A program made the translations under genes and the position numbers. Positions 1 to 13,390 of a DNA stretch of 64,000 nt are shown in pieces. The stretch is taken from positions 1,435,501 through 1,499,500 of the forward strand of contig JACDQD010000102.1 in the NCBI GenBank assembly GCA_019843655.1, given 5' to 3'. Positions within the stretch are counted from its first letter, which is position 1; each line of letters starts with the position of its first letter. This DNA comes from Lethocerus indicus (lineage: Eukaryota; Arthropoda; Insecta; Hemiptera; Belostomatidae). The notes beneath the pieces are model-generated. The model did not search any database and had not been told where the DNA came from. It saw nothing but the letters and a program-made list of their open reading frames with translations.

Positions 1-1297
1 AAAATTGACATTTCAATCTCAGATTTTGGAGATGTTACGAAATGGATTAACGTGCTTCTAAAACGACCGCATTAGCGCCCTGCAGTCAACTTAATATTTT
101 AGCAGCCCTATTAGGAAATTCGTAGCGTTTTTATTTCTTTTCTCCTCACCCAAATGGGTCGCCATCGTACTTTATACAAAATCTGTTATCCTGAGTTTCT
201 ATCGATATTACGTTACACTCATAGAGAGTTTAAATCCCACTACTAATGGAGCTAGTCACTAGTTAATGGAGCTATACAAGGAATAGAATTTTACACACAA
301 CATCAATTTTCCAAGCCATGCACACCATTTGGCTATACAAATGGGTGAAACAAGGAATTCCAACTAGCATTGGTAGTGAGAATATATTTGGAAATAATTC
401 AAGTTCGTTCTAGAGTATTTTCCAGTGTGGAAGTAGGATTTCTGAGTGGCGATATTAATAATTTCAATACCGTTTTCATTCAGTCTCCGGGTGGTGTTTA
501 TAGTGCGGGCACTCGTGACATTAGAGCTAGGGAGGGAGGTTAATGGTCTCGGCGGGGTTGGTGAGGGGGTGGAATGGGGTGCGGTGTTGCGGCTCACCTG
601 AGGCGGCCGGGGGATGTAGCCAGGCACTGCCCCTAATTGCCGCCACTCTATGTCTCTCACCGCCCCCAACCTAACCCCGGGTACCAATTTCAACTTCCTC
701 CTATACTTGGAAACCCAATCGACCTTGGCTATCCTCCACCGCCTAATATAGGGTGCTTAATTTCATTTGCCCATTCGCGTGCCAGTTTGTCTTTCGAGTG
801 CTCACGGACTCTTTGAGTAGACCAGAATTCATTGAACATTGAAACCAATACACTCCCTTCGCTTTTAAGGTTTCGCATAATCGTATTTCAACCGGTTTAC
901 GCACTAGTGTACGCCATCTTAGGAAACCCGAAGTATGTGTTTACCGGACAGAAAATCAATGTATAATGTAGTTAAAATGGATTTGGGTATATCAAATTAA
1001 TTAAATAAAAAACCGTACTCCAGTGTATTTGAAACTTATAATTTCAAAATTTGTCCACTCAGTATAGTAAACATAAAGCTCGGTTCATTGGGCTACTCGG
1101 CTATCTTTGCCTTAAAACTAAATTAGATCCCGGTTAAAAGGGGTTGGTTGTCCTCCAGGGGGGTTAGTGTTCCTAAAGGGGAAGAGAGGTCGAACGGAAA
1201 CCACCCCGTTATTTGCACGGTTAATTTTCCCCGAACTAGCTAGCTATCTCGCCCCTCTCACTCCCCTTCTCTCTCTCCCTCTGTTGATACTTTGTCG

Positions 1298-1300
<3 letters not shown>

Positions 1301-1385
<85 letters not shown>
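1301..1385. repeat. (GA)n microsatellite, 85 bp
   Basis: This is a perfect GA dinucleotide tract, the longest in the window along with the (CT)n at 24.77 kb. Purine-rich imperfect GA DNA continues to about 1.76 kb. Confidence 0.98.
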
Positions 1386-1386
<1 letters not shown>

Positions 1387-2077
1387 AGAGCGTGTTTGAG
1401 CCGCCCTAATGAGAAGGGTGAAATAATTAACAAGGCCGCCCGGCGACACAGACTGATGGGGGAACGCGAGTGGGAGAGAGAATGAGATAGAGAAACCGAA
1501 AGAGCGAGAGAGTTGGAGAGAGGGGAAACCGACAGAGAGCGTACCGCGGAAGGGAGAAAGAGAAGGGTAGTGTCACTGACAGGTGCGGGTTATTAGCCGG
1601 CGCCTCACCCCCTTCCTGTAAATGCCAATTAACAAGAGCTAACCCTAATGACATCATCCCTTAAGCCCCGAGAGAGTGAGAGAGATGGAGAGAATGAGAG
1701 AGAGACAGAGAGAAAATGGAACGGAGAGGAATGGAGAAACGAAAACGGGGGGAGGAGAAAGAGCGAGAGAGCTTCCTTATTAACCTCTTACCATTAATTA
1801 TTTTCTAATAGTCTACTCGGAGGCCTCGCTTAATATTTCTGAGGGCTGTAAATTGTTTTTTTACCCGGTGCCGCTTTTAGTTTTTTACTCGGAGAATATT
1901 AATTTGAGTTGGACTTTTTTTTTTAACTTTACGGAACGGAAAATTGCTTTTTCCGTGTGATGTGAACTATTACACGAGGATAACCTTATTCGTGCGTTTT
2001 GCGTGACCTTCTCACTTTCTGTCGCATGGCGGAAGAAATATTCGTGTAAATTCGTCCTTCCTAATACCTTTAAATTA

Positions 2078-2128
2078 TAGATTTTAATACCTTATTGTAG
2101 ATTTTAATACCTTTTAGTACCTTATTGT
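2078..2128. repeat. short tandem repeat, 20-bp unit
   Basis: The unit TAGATTTTAATACCTTATTG is followed by a second copy that diverges after ACCTT and then by a partial third piece ending TTAGTACCTTATTGTA. Confidence 0.8.
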
Positions 2129-4982
2129 ACTCGATATCTGTAGTTAGTCGGGTATTTCTACAATAGCTTATGCTTATGTCGCGAGTGGAAATAAATGGAG
2201 TGTCCTGTTGTTGCTAGATTTTATGTCGATTATGAATGAGTCAATCTTTAAATACTGAAATAAAAGCGTTAATGGCGTAATTCGTTCGATTGATCCGTGC
2301 GGAGAGACAGTGGAGCGGGTATGGTTTTTACAATTAGGCCCGTTGGCGGGATTATTATTCCGATTTATGCGTGTGACGGGGATGGGGCGGGGCAGTCAGG
2401 TGTGCTTACACACCGCGGGGGGCGGGGGCGGCCGTGGACGTCGTTCTGTTTGGCCGCCGGCTGGTGCACGGCCGCTATGCGTTATGCAAATCCGAACATT
2501 AGCGAGAGTGTCGGGGCCGGGGGCGGTGAAAGGCGGGCGGGCCGCTGTGTTTACCGCAATACTAATTGCGAGCGCTCGCTCCCGAGCGACTGTTTGTTCG
2601 GCAACCCCCCTCCCCTTCCCCCCCCACACACCCCTCCGACCACCCCCTAAAAGGTACACCTCTACTCGGCTTCGTTTTTAACTCCTCTCCAGTGCAGTTC
2701 TGATTGAGGTGTCGCTGTCAACTTATTTTATTAACTATACGGAGACTTCATTCGTTAGATGACATTTTTAAATAAAAATCCTATTATCTATAGTCGCCGA
2801 CGATCCCAAACAATTTTTTAAGACAATAAAGGTGATGAGGGTTTTTTCAAGAATTCATTCTTCCACTCCAGACTCAATGTTGGAATAAGGTAACAAATAT
2901 ACAAATGACTTAATTATACAAACAACAAAAAACTGTTTCATTTAAATTTTTACGAAAGATTACAAATTTAATTCAGTTTCGATTGTGGAACTGTGGGGTT
3001 TAGATTATCGATCAAAGGGGTGTTGAGAAGGCGAGCGGGGTTGAAGGTTCGTTAGCCCGCGGGGTTGCCGCACGTATACCGTTAATAATATACGAGCGGT
3101 GAATAATGAGCGTCCCGGTAACTATGCAGAAGCGTGTGCCGCCGGGGCGTAGAAGGATCGAAAGGGAGAGAGAGATTTAAGTTGCGAAGGAGAGGGAAGG
3201 ATGCGAACGGCGGGATCCCTAGAGGGAAGGAAGAGAGAAATCGGGAGAGTTTGACTCTCAGGAAGAGAAGTGCGATGAGAAAGGGGTGGCGCGTCCCTGA
3301 GAGAATGTGAGCACACTCGACTGGTAGGAAGTTAAGTTAGCGGGCGGTGTTAGAAGCCGCCTCAGGGCCGGTCCCCTCTCCCCTACTTGTTACGTGACAG
3401 CGGCTTACAACCCCGACCCCAACCCCCCCTCGCCCGCATCCCCTAAAACCGCCCCTCTGCCTCCCCTAAACCGCTTGGCCCCCTTCCACTGTGTACAAGC
3501 CGCCACCGCCGCTGTTATCCAATATATTCCCTCCGGCTCTCTCTTTCCGCCCTTCTGACTTCGACCCCTACTTGCTATTCATTTTTACACTCATTACCGC
3601 TCGCTCCGTTTGTTCCGCCCCGAGTACTGGTGAAAACCCTACTTGGGGAGGGTTATTGCGAAATGGGGTTCCCGGGAGAAGCCCCCTCGGTATCTCGGCC
3701 CCGACGAGGGTGCCTACGCCATGTGGCGGGTTCGTTATACATTATGCATATTCAAGCCTCCGCTCACGGTTTGTTGAAACAGTTTTGAAAAGTGCATTAT
3801 TTAGGGGTTATATGGGAAATAAATAAACGATCGATTTTTCAATTAAATTATCGTTTACTCAATTCCGAATTATTTCTATACGAACTGTTATATTCTAAAC
3901 CTAGTTGAGTATTCTTTTTAATAATGTGCATCCACTAGTTGTCAGTTCAAATTAGTTGTAATGAAAAATTCGATTTCCTGCAAGATTTTTATTCCAGCGG
4001 AACATTACATGTTCGAAAGTTTCATGAAGACTAAAATAACAGTTTTTCTACTTTCTTTTTTGATCGAGCTAAATATTTAAAAGTATTCCGGTTTACGCTC
4101 CGTGTCCCTTGAACTTAATTCCTCGCGGGTGCTGGTCGTCGTAGTTATGTATATACACGTTCGATGAAACGGGACAAAAAAGGGCGGATGCTTTAATAAC
4201 CGTACAAACAAGTAGGACGGTTGTCGGATTTAGAGGGGCGGGCGAGGGGCGACAGATGGCGGATGGTTTCGGGCCATCGACTGGGCGGCGTTATTGTTGG
4301 AGGGGGGGAGGCGACATCTGGCGGAGGCGGCTCCGCGGATTAGGCCGTCGGAAAGGCGACACAGTTGCGACAACAACGCCCCGGTAGGCCGCCAACAGGA
4401 CACAATGTCCCGCTTAGTGACGCCCGAACCAGTTCGTAATTTTATTCATTGGTCGGGGCGAGAGTTGCCGGCCCCGGGGGTGTGTTGCCGCCCCTCCTTT
4501 CCGACCGTAAACATCGAAGACCCGTCATAATCGGGAATGTCATTTCGCCGTTATCGGCCGAATTATTTCAATCGTGAAAAACCGATGGGCACAAATTAAT
4601 ATTCATATTAATGACCCCCTAGGGGGTCGGGGTTCTGCGGTGTTACGTTGCTTGCGTCCTATCGACCATCTACAGGCTCGAGATGGTATCGACAGTAATT
4701 TCGCGTCTCAATGCATATATAATTTTCAAACGTCGAGCAATCGAGCCTTTCGATTTTTAAATCGGCTGTGATGGGACGATCACGATAACTGACACGTTGA
4801 GGTGGTCTTTGTTCGCCGGTGAATCGTTATCACCGAGTTTGTTGTAACGCCTGTACCGCCCCCTCCGCCACCACCCGCTCCTTATAACCGCTGGCGTTAT
4901 TAACATACGGTGGACTCGATAAGGGTTGTTTGTAAGGAGGTAGGTGGAGCGGCAAAGGAGTTTAATGGGGAGCTTTAGTCAA

Positions 4983-4995
4983 GGGGGGGGGGGGG
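4983..4995. repeat. poly-G run, 13 bp
   Basis: This is an uninterrupted run of 13 G residues. Confidence 0.95.
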
Positions 4996-5186
4996 AAGGC
5001 GGCATCCGTTATTGGCCCCGCCTGGATGTGGCAGCCCCCCGCCCGCCCCCAATTTATCTTTGCGCCCCTTTCCTCCCCCGCCCAGATGAAAAGCACGAGC
5101 CCGACCATCCGATCATATTTGTAAATGCCTCTCCCCTACATATTTTTCCCGTTCGTCGACCGCCGGAACCAACCTGGCGTTCGCGC

Positions 5187-5189
<3 letters not shown>

Positions 5190-5226
<37 letters not shown>
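5190..5226. repeat. (TA)n microsatellite, 37 bp
   Basis: This is a perfect TA tract lying inside a spurious long open frame, where it would be read as alternating Ile-Tyr. Confidence 0.97.
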
Positions 5227-5228
<2 letters not shown>

Positions 5229-8200
5229 TTCCAAGGGATGCGGGAAATAAAGCAATTTATAAAGTCCTTCCGTAGAGGGTTCTGGGCATTATTGGAGGTC
5301 TCTTCTCATCCCCTTTCGGTTTCCCGTTCTGTCCCGAGTGTGTTGGTTTTCATGTCGGAAATATACCGCGGTCGGTTTGCCCGGACCATTTGCCGGCAAG
5401 ATCCGTCCAAATCCGTCTTTGGTCCATCCGATTTCGGAGCTAACTTTATTATTTTCCGATATATCTTTTTATATATATTTTTTTCGAAACTCCATACACG
5501 GCAGTTCGGTAAGAGAAATTGAAGTAATGTTGTGTATATGAGCTAAGTATTATTTACAAAATAATATGCTGAAAAATAAGATATCCGTTTTCCATTCAAA
5601 TACCTAGGGTCGGATACTTTTTCCGTCTTTCTGAGGTTGAACATGGTGGTCGAGCGTGTAAATAAGTGACGTCTAACTGGTGAGCTCGCTGTAGCTTTAA
5701 TGATATGTTACGGGTTCCTCCCAATTCAAATTCGTGTCGGGGTTGGGAACAGTGTAGTTTCTAATAAGGGTTCTCCTTTAGCGGGCGAATGGTGGAGGCG
5801 GCACTGGGCCGTGGCATAATGGGCGGGCGGATTGAATGCGGCGGGTGGCATTGTGGGGGCGCGGTAAGCTCTTTATCTAGTTGTGTCGGCCGGGGGGGTT
5901 GGGGGGCACCTCCACCCCACCCCCGCGGTGCCCGCTTCACGCCCTCTGAATATCGTAATTGACTAGTGGCTCACGCTACATCCCCCGGCCCATCGCCCCC
6001 GTTAATGTACACGTGGCCCCCATCTGTCTCACTCTCCGCTCCACACTCCATCAACCAACCAGTCATCATCCTCTCTCTTTTTCACTCCCTTTCCCACATA
6101 TATCTACAAACGCATATAATATACATTCATTATAATTATACAAATGTACTATTACACTTTATTTTTTGCTGTTGTACGGTCGCCGCGGACCTATTTTTTA
6201 AATTCCTAAAACATCTGGCTGTAACCATTATTTTGGTACGATTCGATTTTATCAAACTCGCACGAATAAACCGGAAATTTCGGTAAGGGATAAATAGGAT
6301 AACGTTTGTGCTTTGTTATTCCTCCCAGCCGTGAACTGCGTTGAATGTTGAATGTAGGTTTGCCCGACTGTGTCGCGGGTTATATTTCACTGGGTATCTG
6401 CGGCCTACTGTTGTGCCAAGTGCCATTTCGCGGCGGAGTGCGGGTGCGGGCGGTCGCCGTCTAATGTACTAACGCCGGGTGAACTGTCGTCATTTCCCTT
6501 GCGGCTGAGATTCCCCGCGGCCCGTTACGACGTTCCTTCCACCCCGTATAATGTCACTTCCACCCCTCCATTGTCCGAACGATTGTTACGCCTAATGGGG
6601 TTTTAATGCCGTACACTATTGGGACCCTCCTATCGGGCAATATTAGCTTCGCGGATCGTGCATTGTTACTAACCATATTCGAGAAACAACCACCGCATCG
6701 GCCCGTTTAACGCGAGCCAATATATTTATCGCGTATTACTATGTAATAATGAATGTTTACTGAATCAACCCGGCTTTTACCGGCCGGCTGGCAAACGGGT
6801 TTTATGAAGGAATTACTCGCGTCAGTTTGTTACAATAACACCCCTCTCTCGTTTATATTCAAATTAGGCCGGCTGCTGCTCATTTTGTATCAAGAGTGGA
6901 TTTAGTTATTAGTGGCCGCATCGTCAATTATAAACGGTGTAATTGTTGATAGGAGGACCTTATTTCGTTTGTGTTACTATTTAAGTGTCTGTGCGGGGAA
7001 TAAACTGCGGCACTATGCAACATTTCAAATTAAATTTTGCCTCCAGGGTTTTAAGTGTTTACCTCGGGTATTTTATTTAACTCGGAAGCCTCAAAATTCG
7101 TCCAATATGTGCCGTCGAAACGTTTTCACAGTGTATCGATGAAATTCGGCGGGTTGTTTTTATGAAAAACCAAATCTAGTTAAATTTCTAATTTGAGCTC
7201 GGCTCGAACTTCAAAAGGGCCGCGAGTATACGAATTTTATTGTCATCCCCGTCCCCCGGCCAATTCGGTGTCGCCCCTTCATACAGTATACGGGGGTGAG
7301 GGGGGCGTTTCCCAACGAACGTTTCGCCCATTTGACGTGCAATAAAACCCAATTAAGTGGGCCCCCGCGGGGCCGTTGGGGGTTTGCGGCGGCCCATATC
7401 GCGGCCGCTATGAGCCCCCAGAGTCGTCACACACCCCCCCCCTCGAGATTTGGGTATGACGTCCCAATATTTGGCAGGTCATACCACCAAACTGGCGGAT
7501 GTGCAGGACTTTGTGTATATACATATTCCAAATTAGATACCGGAATCGTAGTTACGGTATAATATCCGGCCCCCTTTTTTAATTCGTGCAAACTTTATTC
7601 CATTAATTCTGACGATCCTGATTTGTCCGTGATAAAATGAAATGAAATTATATATCTTAAGGTCTGATGATGCGTATCTTAACGCTGTTAAGGCGAGCGG
7701 ACGGAATATTCTCGTCGAGCGAGAAATTCCGGCCCTTGTATCTGAGTCTGAGTAACTGGGACGGATGGCGTGTCGTTATCTCTGGGCTTGGCTCTATCTC
7801 TATCTCCGTCCTTCTCTCCCTAATTGGCTTAACCGTTGTCTTTCTCTCTCCGCCCAGCGCCGGCCGTTATTGGTGTTCTTCCGTTCCACTTCCTGCTGGC
7901 CGCCTATGTCCCGTTCTCGTCCGAGCCTTGTCTCTTTACTATCGAGGAGGGGGAAACCGTTGAAACCCCATTATTACCTAAACGTGTAAACCGGGTATTC
8001 TGGTCAATTATTTCCTGTACAGCGTACCAAAATTATGATCCTTATATTGTTAAAAGGTTAAGTTTGATTAGAGCTTGATATTAGTTCTACTAATAGTTCT
8101 TAGTTTGCAAAAATTATTATTATTTCGGTTTTTCCAAATATAAAAGTGATTCACTTCCACTAATTGATAAAACTATTGAAAAGACCTATTTCAGAAAAGG

Positions 8201-11200
8201 AAATTCAGTGTTTCTGGCGTTTTTCCAAACAAATATTTGAATTATAGCATATTTTCTTCGAATCACTAAGGCATTCGAGATAGATATATAAGAACATGTC
8301 GGCTCAACAAAAAGTAGACAAAACTCGTGCTTTCCAACAAGTCCCGTACTCAAATCTAGATAAGCGCAGTCTTGTTGTCTTGTATGGGAAATACACGACC
8401 ATGTTTTTACGCCTATTTCAATACAACTGTCCCGCCGTTTCAACCGACCGCATTTTTCATTTTTGACGCGGTCAAAGAAAACAGTAAACCGTAGAAACTG
8501 GTGTTCGGGCGCAATAAAAGTCAAAAGCCAGGTTTTTAGTCGGATCGCTGTTGGCGATTTTTCCTGCCCGGCATTGGGGCGTCTTTCCCACGGGGGTACG
8601 GTGTCAGAGGAGAAGACTTTCGTTCTGTTGAACTAAAAACGCGGGCACGGAAATCGACGGCTCATTTGGCGGCCGCAGTTTGTTAAGCGTGAAGAATCCC
8701 GGGGCCGTTCTTTCAGTAGGCCTTCACGACGGGTATTCCTAGCGTAGTTTTTTACTATTTTTTTTTCAGGGGGTTCTGGGGTGGCCCGAGAGCGAAAGGT
8801 ATTGATCGGCCTTGCCTGTAATATTTACCCCCGCCCTAACCACCCTCCATCGTGCCTTGAGTATGTCTATTACTACCCCAACCCCCCGCCCCATTCATGA
8901 TCCCCTCGACGAGCACACCCCTCTCTGTCTCACCGAATCATTTATACCTTTTGTCTGTCGCCCTATCGCAAACTAATCGTCCTAATTCGTATGTGCCCAA
9001 GCGACGATTCGCCAAATCCTCGGCGTTATTACCGTTTCAATCGATGAGCCTTCGCAGAATTGAAGGGACGCGCCAAGAAGTATGAGTCCGTCATTACCCA
9101 ACTGTATGAAAGTAAAGTTGGACTTATACTACGGACAAGATTTATTCGGACTCTTCGCAATTATTTCTTCTTCGACTCGACATCATATTTTCAAAATTTG
9201 AGGAGGTCTAAAAACCGCGCGCGGCAATTTTTTATCGTTTCGCGTATTCCATTCGAGTATTAAGGTGATTCTGGCCGAGCAGAATGGAGCGACTCGCCTA
9301 CATCGGGCGGGTAATATTTTTTCTCTCCGTGCGCCGTAATGGAATTTGGATGGGCCGTGATGTTTCGATGCCGGAAAATACCCCCGCGGGAGGGAAATGA
9401 CAGGGCCCTATATTGAACCCGTTAGGCTCGGAAAATATAACCGTGCCGGGAGGGTGGAGAGAGGGGGGGGGGAGAGAGAGAGAGATGAAAAGCCCGACCG
9501 GAAAAGCACAGGGTATTACAAATGTTGGTTTTATGTCGGCACCCTGCCCAACCCGCCGAGGTTGACCGTGTCATAGATAAATAGGCCCCCACTCCGGTTT
9601 CCTTCCGCCTTTTCCATTTGGATAAGCGGTTTGGGCGCGTAAACCGTTTTAACAAATTGTTTATAGTGTGTCCGGTAGAGTGGGTGGGGGTGGGGTGGAG
9701 GGAGTCGGTTTTGCCCACAGCCGGTTAAGGGAGTGGTTCGAACAAAAAATTGGATTTACATTTGATCCGACCATTTTCGTTTGTTTGTTCGTTTCACCAA
9801 ATTGAACGCGTTAATGGGTCGGTTTATTATCCGGGGGACGGTTTGTTATTATTTGCGCGCCCGTTTAATTTGTAATTATATTTTCGCAACGGGAAGCCGC
9901 AGATGTTTGCCGATAATTTCCTCTCGGGAGAGTAATTATATTCCTGTTCCTTGTTTGTTCTTTTTTCTCTATTACACTGTCATACGAACTGCCGAAAAAT
10001 TCCCGCTATTCGTTCCCTCCGTCCGAATTTAATTCGATCCGGCGGTCCTTGTTTATTATCGTGACTCGATTGAAATGCGCCTCGGCATCATTCATTATCG
10101 CTTAGTCGAGCGGTTCAAATCCTCGTTTCTGCTCCGGTCTTTTGTAAATTATAAAATCCTCATATTTTATCGTCGCTGCTATTATATCGGCTGGAGTAAA
10201 ACTGAACCTGCCGGAGCCGCGTTATTGTTATAATTTCAGTGTCTGGTACCGCGCCCGTAGTTGAATAGCGGGCCACGCGATAACACTGCACATTCAAGGC
10301 GAAGCGATAATAGTAATTACGGCTCAATGCCAGCCGCCGTACTTTTTGTTTGTGTTGCGTGATTTAGTCGGCAAATATTGTCCTCCCGAAACACAATAAA
10401 CGTTAATAATGTTATGTGTTGTATGTTCCGAGACCGGATTGTCAGAAATGTCCGTCACAACAACGGCGTAGTTAGCTGCGTTAAAAGAATTAAGGAGTTA
10501 ATAAACGTTTATAAAAATGACTTTATTCTTCGGCCAACAGGACGATTATAGTCAGTTCAGCCTGGAATTTATTTTAAATGATGTAGCGTTGAATTGCATA
10601 GTCCATCGGCGCCTGTAAAATGGATTAGGGTAGGACAAATAATGAAGGTTGGAGAAAAATAGAAAGCCAAAACGCCCCGGTATATCATTATTGGAGTGCT
10701 CTCCTAACTACGCGTAATGGTTAATTTAGTTTCGAAACCTCCTTGTCATTAATTGCGGCGAAGGATGGGCTGAGCGTCGGGGCGACCGACGCCAGTGAAT
10801 TAATTCACCGCGGGCCCTCGCCCATAACTCATTCCATCTCGGCGGAGGCGGGCATGACTCGCGTTCCACATTCTCAGGTAACTTCATTAGCGTTAAATAA
10901 TACTGGGGGCCGAAGGGTGCGGTCTAATATCTCTCGGGTGGGGGTTCTGCGGTCTGCTATTGAGGCCGGGGTTGAAATAATTCGAGAAATGTAACTGGGG
11001 CCGCGATTAGAGGAGGGGCTCTTGCGGCTTGGCCAAATGTAGTTAACCCGGGCCCGCTCCGACAACTACTGCGGTTTCCACGGACCCTCCCTAATTATAA
11101 TTGTATTTAGGTATCCGAGTAAGAGGTAACACTCGGAATCGTTCCTACAATTGGTCGGCTTCACCTTGTTCTATCTTAACAATGCGATTCTTATAGCAGT

Positions 11201-12548
11201 TTGCGTTTTACCCTTGTTTCTTCCCCCCTGTAAATAATTTTTCCGGCTCCGTTCGATGTAATTTGTTAAATTGTTGGCCCGGGCCGTTCAATGGAATTAA
11301 TAACACGTCCCGGGCATATCTTACAGCCTATCATTTACCGGGGTTAATTTCGACACCGCGCTCGGTATTTAGTTAGAAATCCGGTCGTTGGCTTCTGTGC
11401 GTCGGCTCTCGCGTATACATTAGGCCGCGGCTGTAAAATAGTTTGGGTTCGCGAGAGCGGCGTGCTCTGCTGGGGTTGTTGTGTAGGGGTAGGAGTTGGG
11501 GGGGTTGTAATGGAGTTAGCATGAAACAGGCAGCCCGACACGCGATGCGGAACAGCCGACAAATGTGTTTTGAGGGCGTACACCCCACACACCCTCCCGC
11601 CGCGCTCACACAGTCGTAATACACCAGTGCCGGCGCGGAGCACAGCTCATTGACGCCCCCACAACTCATTTGCATCCCTCTCTGGCGGCTGCCCCCAAAC
11701 CCCGCCCCGGGTATAGATTTTACGGTAAAATTGGGCGGGGCTAGGTAGCGCGTTCGAGGGGTAGTTTTTCGCATTATCCCCCCCTACCTCGTTCAGCCTT
11801 CGCCATCGTGTGGCACAATTTGTCAAACCTCCCTCCCTCCCTCTCTCCCGCTACCACAACCCTGCCGCCTCTCCACCATTAATTATTACTCCCCCCACCC
11901 CCCTCCGGCATCTGCCTAATTGATTTTATTCCCCGGCGCTCCCGCCGAATAAATTGCTTTCCGAATTGGGAAAACGACCCCTCTCCCCCCCCGGCTTCCT
12001 CTCACTCCCGCCAGTCCCCAACGGCGCTAAACATTATTAACTCTGTCTATATCCGATGATAATAATCCTGCTCGTGATCGTTCGCGCCACCCCTATCCCT
12101 CTAACACGGCCTATTGCAATTTAATAGGGCCCCGTCCCCCATTTGCCCCGTCATATCCGGAGCTTTTATTTAATCCCCATCATTTTCGGGACGAATGCCG
12201 AATGGATTCAATAACGCGCTCGTAATTGACTCCGGTAAAGAATTTTATAGCACATATTCCTGTCCACACCATTATGTAGTTCGAAATCGATGAATATTGA
12301 AGAATACAATATAACCGATTATACAGAGTGAAATAAAATAGTTCCTAAAAAAATCGCGGGACAGGGTTGTGGGACCGACCGAGAACGCGGACCGTACCGG
12401 GTCAATTACAAGGAGGTCTGTCATGGGCCTAATAAAACAAAACGAGGGCCCCCTCCTGATTTGCTAATCCATCCCCGACCCACCCTCCAATAATGGAGGG
12501 CCCCGTTTCAATAAGTCCTGTCACGACCCCGATGATCCACTCCCGGCA

Positions 12549-12553
<5 letters not shown>

Positions 12554-12592
<39 letters not shown>
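12554..12592. repeat. (CT)n microsatellite, 39 bp
   Basis: This is a perfect CT tract about 740 bp upstream of exon A. Confidence 0.97.
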
Positions 12593-12596
<4 letters not shown>

Positions 12597-13327
12597 CAGA
12601 AATAGTTTTTCCTCAATTCCCTCGACGTATTAGATTTTCTTCGTTTTTGTTTTGCCCTAAATATCGTTGCCACCTGTCGTGGACAGTTGTCCCGAAACGA
12701 ATGGCTCCTCCTGCCTCGACACGAAAAGCTGCCGAATATCCGTTGTCGTCGGAACACTTTAGAAAATCCACCTTGTATATATGTACATTCGGATACGTTG
12801 CCGTACGTTAATGCCATATTTCCCGATGCTCAGACATCTTTCAGCGTTCATTCTAACTTGGTTTTGTTAGAAGCCTGAAAGGTTTGCATATGTTTCCGGC
12901 GTTTGAGGCCGACTCGCACATTCCGCGTTGCCGACACCATAGTTTTCTGCCCTAAGGGGCGCGCGTGCTTCCGCACTGGCCCTCCTTCTTCTCCACGCTC
13001 CTTTTCTCCTCCTTTTAGCGTCCGACTCTCTTGTCCGGCTACACCATCTGCCGGGGCGGCCATTGTCTTCTTCTTTGGGGCAAAGGAAGGACCTTCCTCA
13101 GTTCTAGTGGTGGGGGCGGGTCGAACGATGTGAGCCTTCTCCTTTGAGGCGTGAAACGTAAACGTTCGCATTCTTTTCGTGCTCGAGGGGCCCGAAAGAG
13201 CGAACAAAAATCTGTTTGAACACCTGCATTCATTTCATCCTACCTACTCTAAACTAAGAATTTAAAACAATTACTATAATTTTTATGGTTCGCGCAACGA
13301 ACTAATTAGAAATTAATTTTGTTCCAG

Positions 13328-13390
13328 ACTGAGATCTCCAAGAGGTTAAACGCCATTATCGCCCAGATACTCCCCTTCCTTTCACAAGAG
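13328..13390 (+). CDS. gro: groucho/TLE exon A: Q-domain helix
   Basis: This 63-bp, 21-codon exon is flanked by an acceptor ending TTCCAG and the strong donor GTAAGC. It is phase 0 at both ends. The peptide begins [13 protein letters not shown] and ends LPFLSQE, nearly identical to the stretch [18 protein letters not shown] of Groucho/TLE that follows EMHKQ in the second amphipathic helix of the Q domain. That domain forms the coiled-coil tetramer needed for repression and contacts TCF/LEF and other partners. The differences from the fly protein as I know it are conservative (A to S, V to I). The polypyrimidine tract of the acceptor is short (ATTTTGTTCC). The upstream exon that should end in EMHKQ was not found in the preceding 13.3 kb. 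Confidence 0.95.

Larger units (their letters stand above)
1..13327 (+). other. noncoding DNA upstream of exon A (intron or 5' region)
   Basis: I found no exon in this stretch that encodes the N-terminal Q helix, so it is probably one long intron. It holds an 85-bp (GA)n tract near 1.3 kb with purine-rich DNA to 1.76 kb, a short tandem repeat at 2.08 kb, a GC-rich CpG-dense block at about 2.3-2.65 kb, a G run and (TA)n near 5.0-5.2 kb, and a (CT)n at 12.55 kb. Several open frames of 100-190 codons exist, but none resembles a known protein. The longest (4944-5522) runs through the (TA)n repeat. Intron identity is inferred from exon A starting at a phase-0 acceptor. Confidence 0.6.

Noticed and set aside
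4944..5522. 192-codon open frame on the + strand, the longest in the window
   Set aside because: It runs through the (TA)n tract as Ile-Tyr repeats and a poly-G run, and has no recognisable domain or splice context.
8580..8600. CGTGGGAA, the Su(H)-type site, here reversed, and again near 27979 and 61055
   Set aside because: An 8-mer is expected about twice in 64 kb on both strands. Scattered single sites give no support for Notch input.
1..13327. Search for upstream Q-domain exons ending in EMHKQ
   Set aside because: No matching peptide with a phase-0 donor was found. I may have missed a divergent or very short exon.
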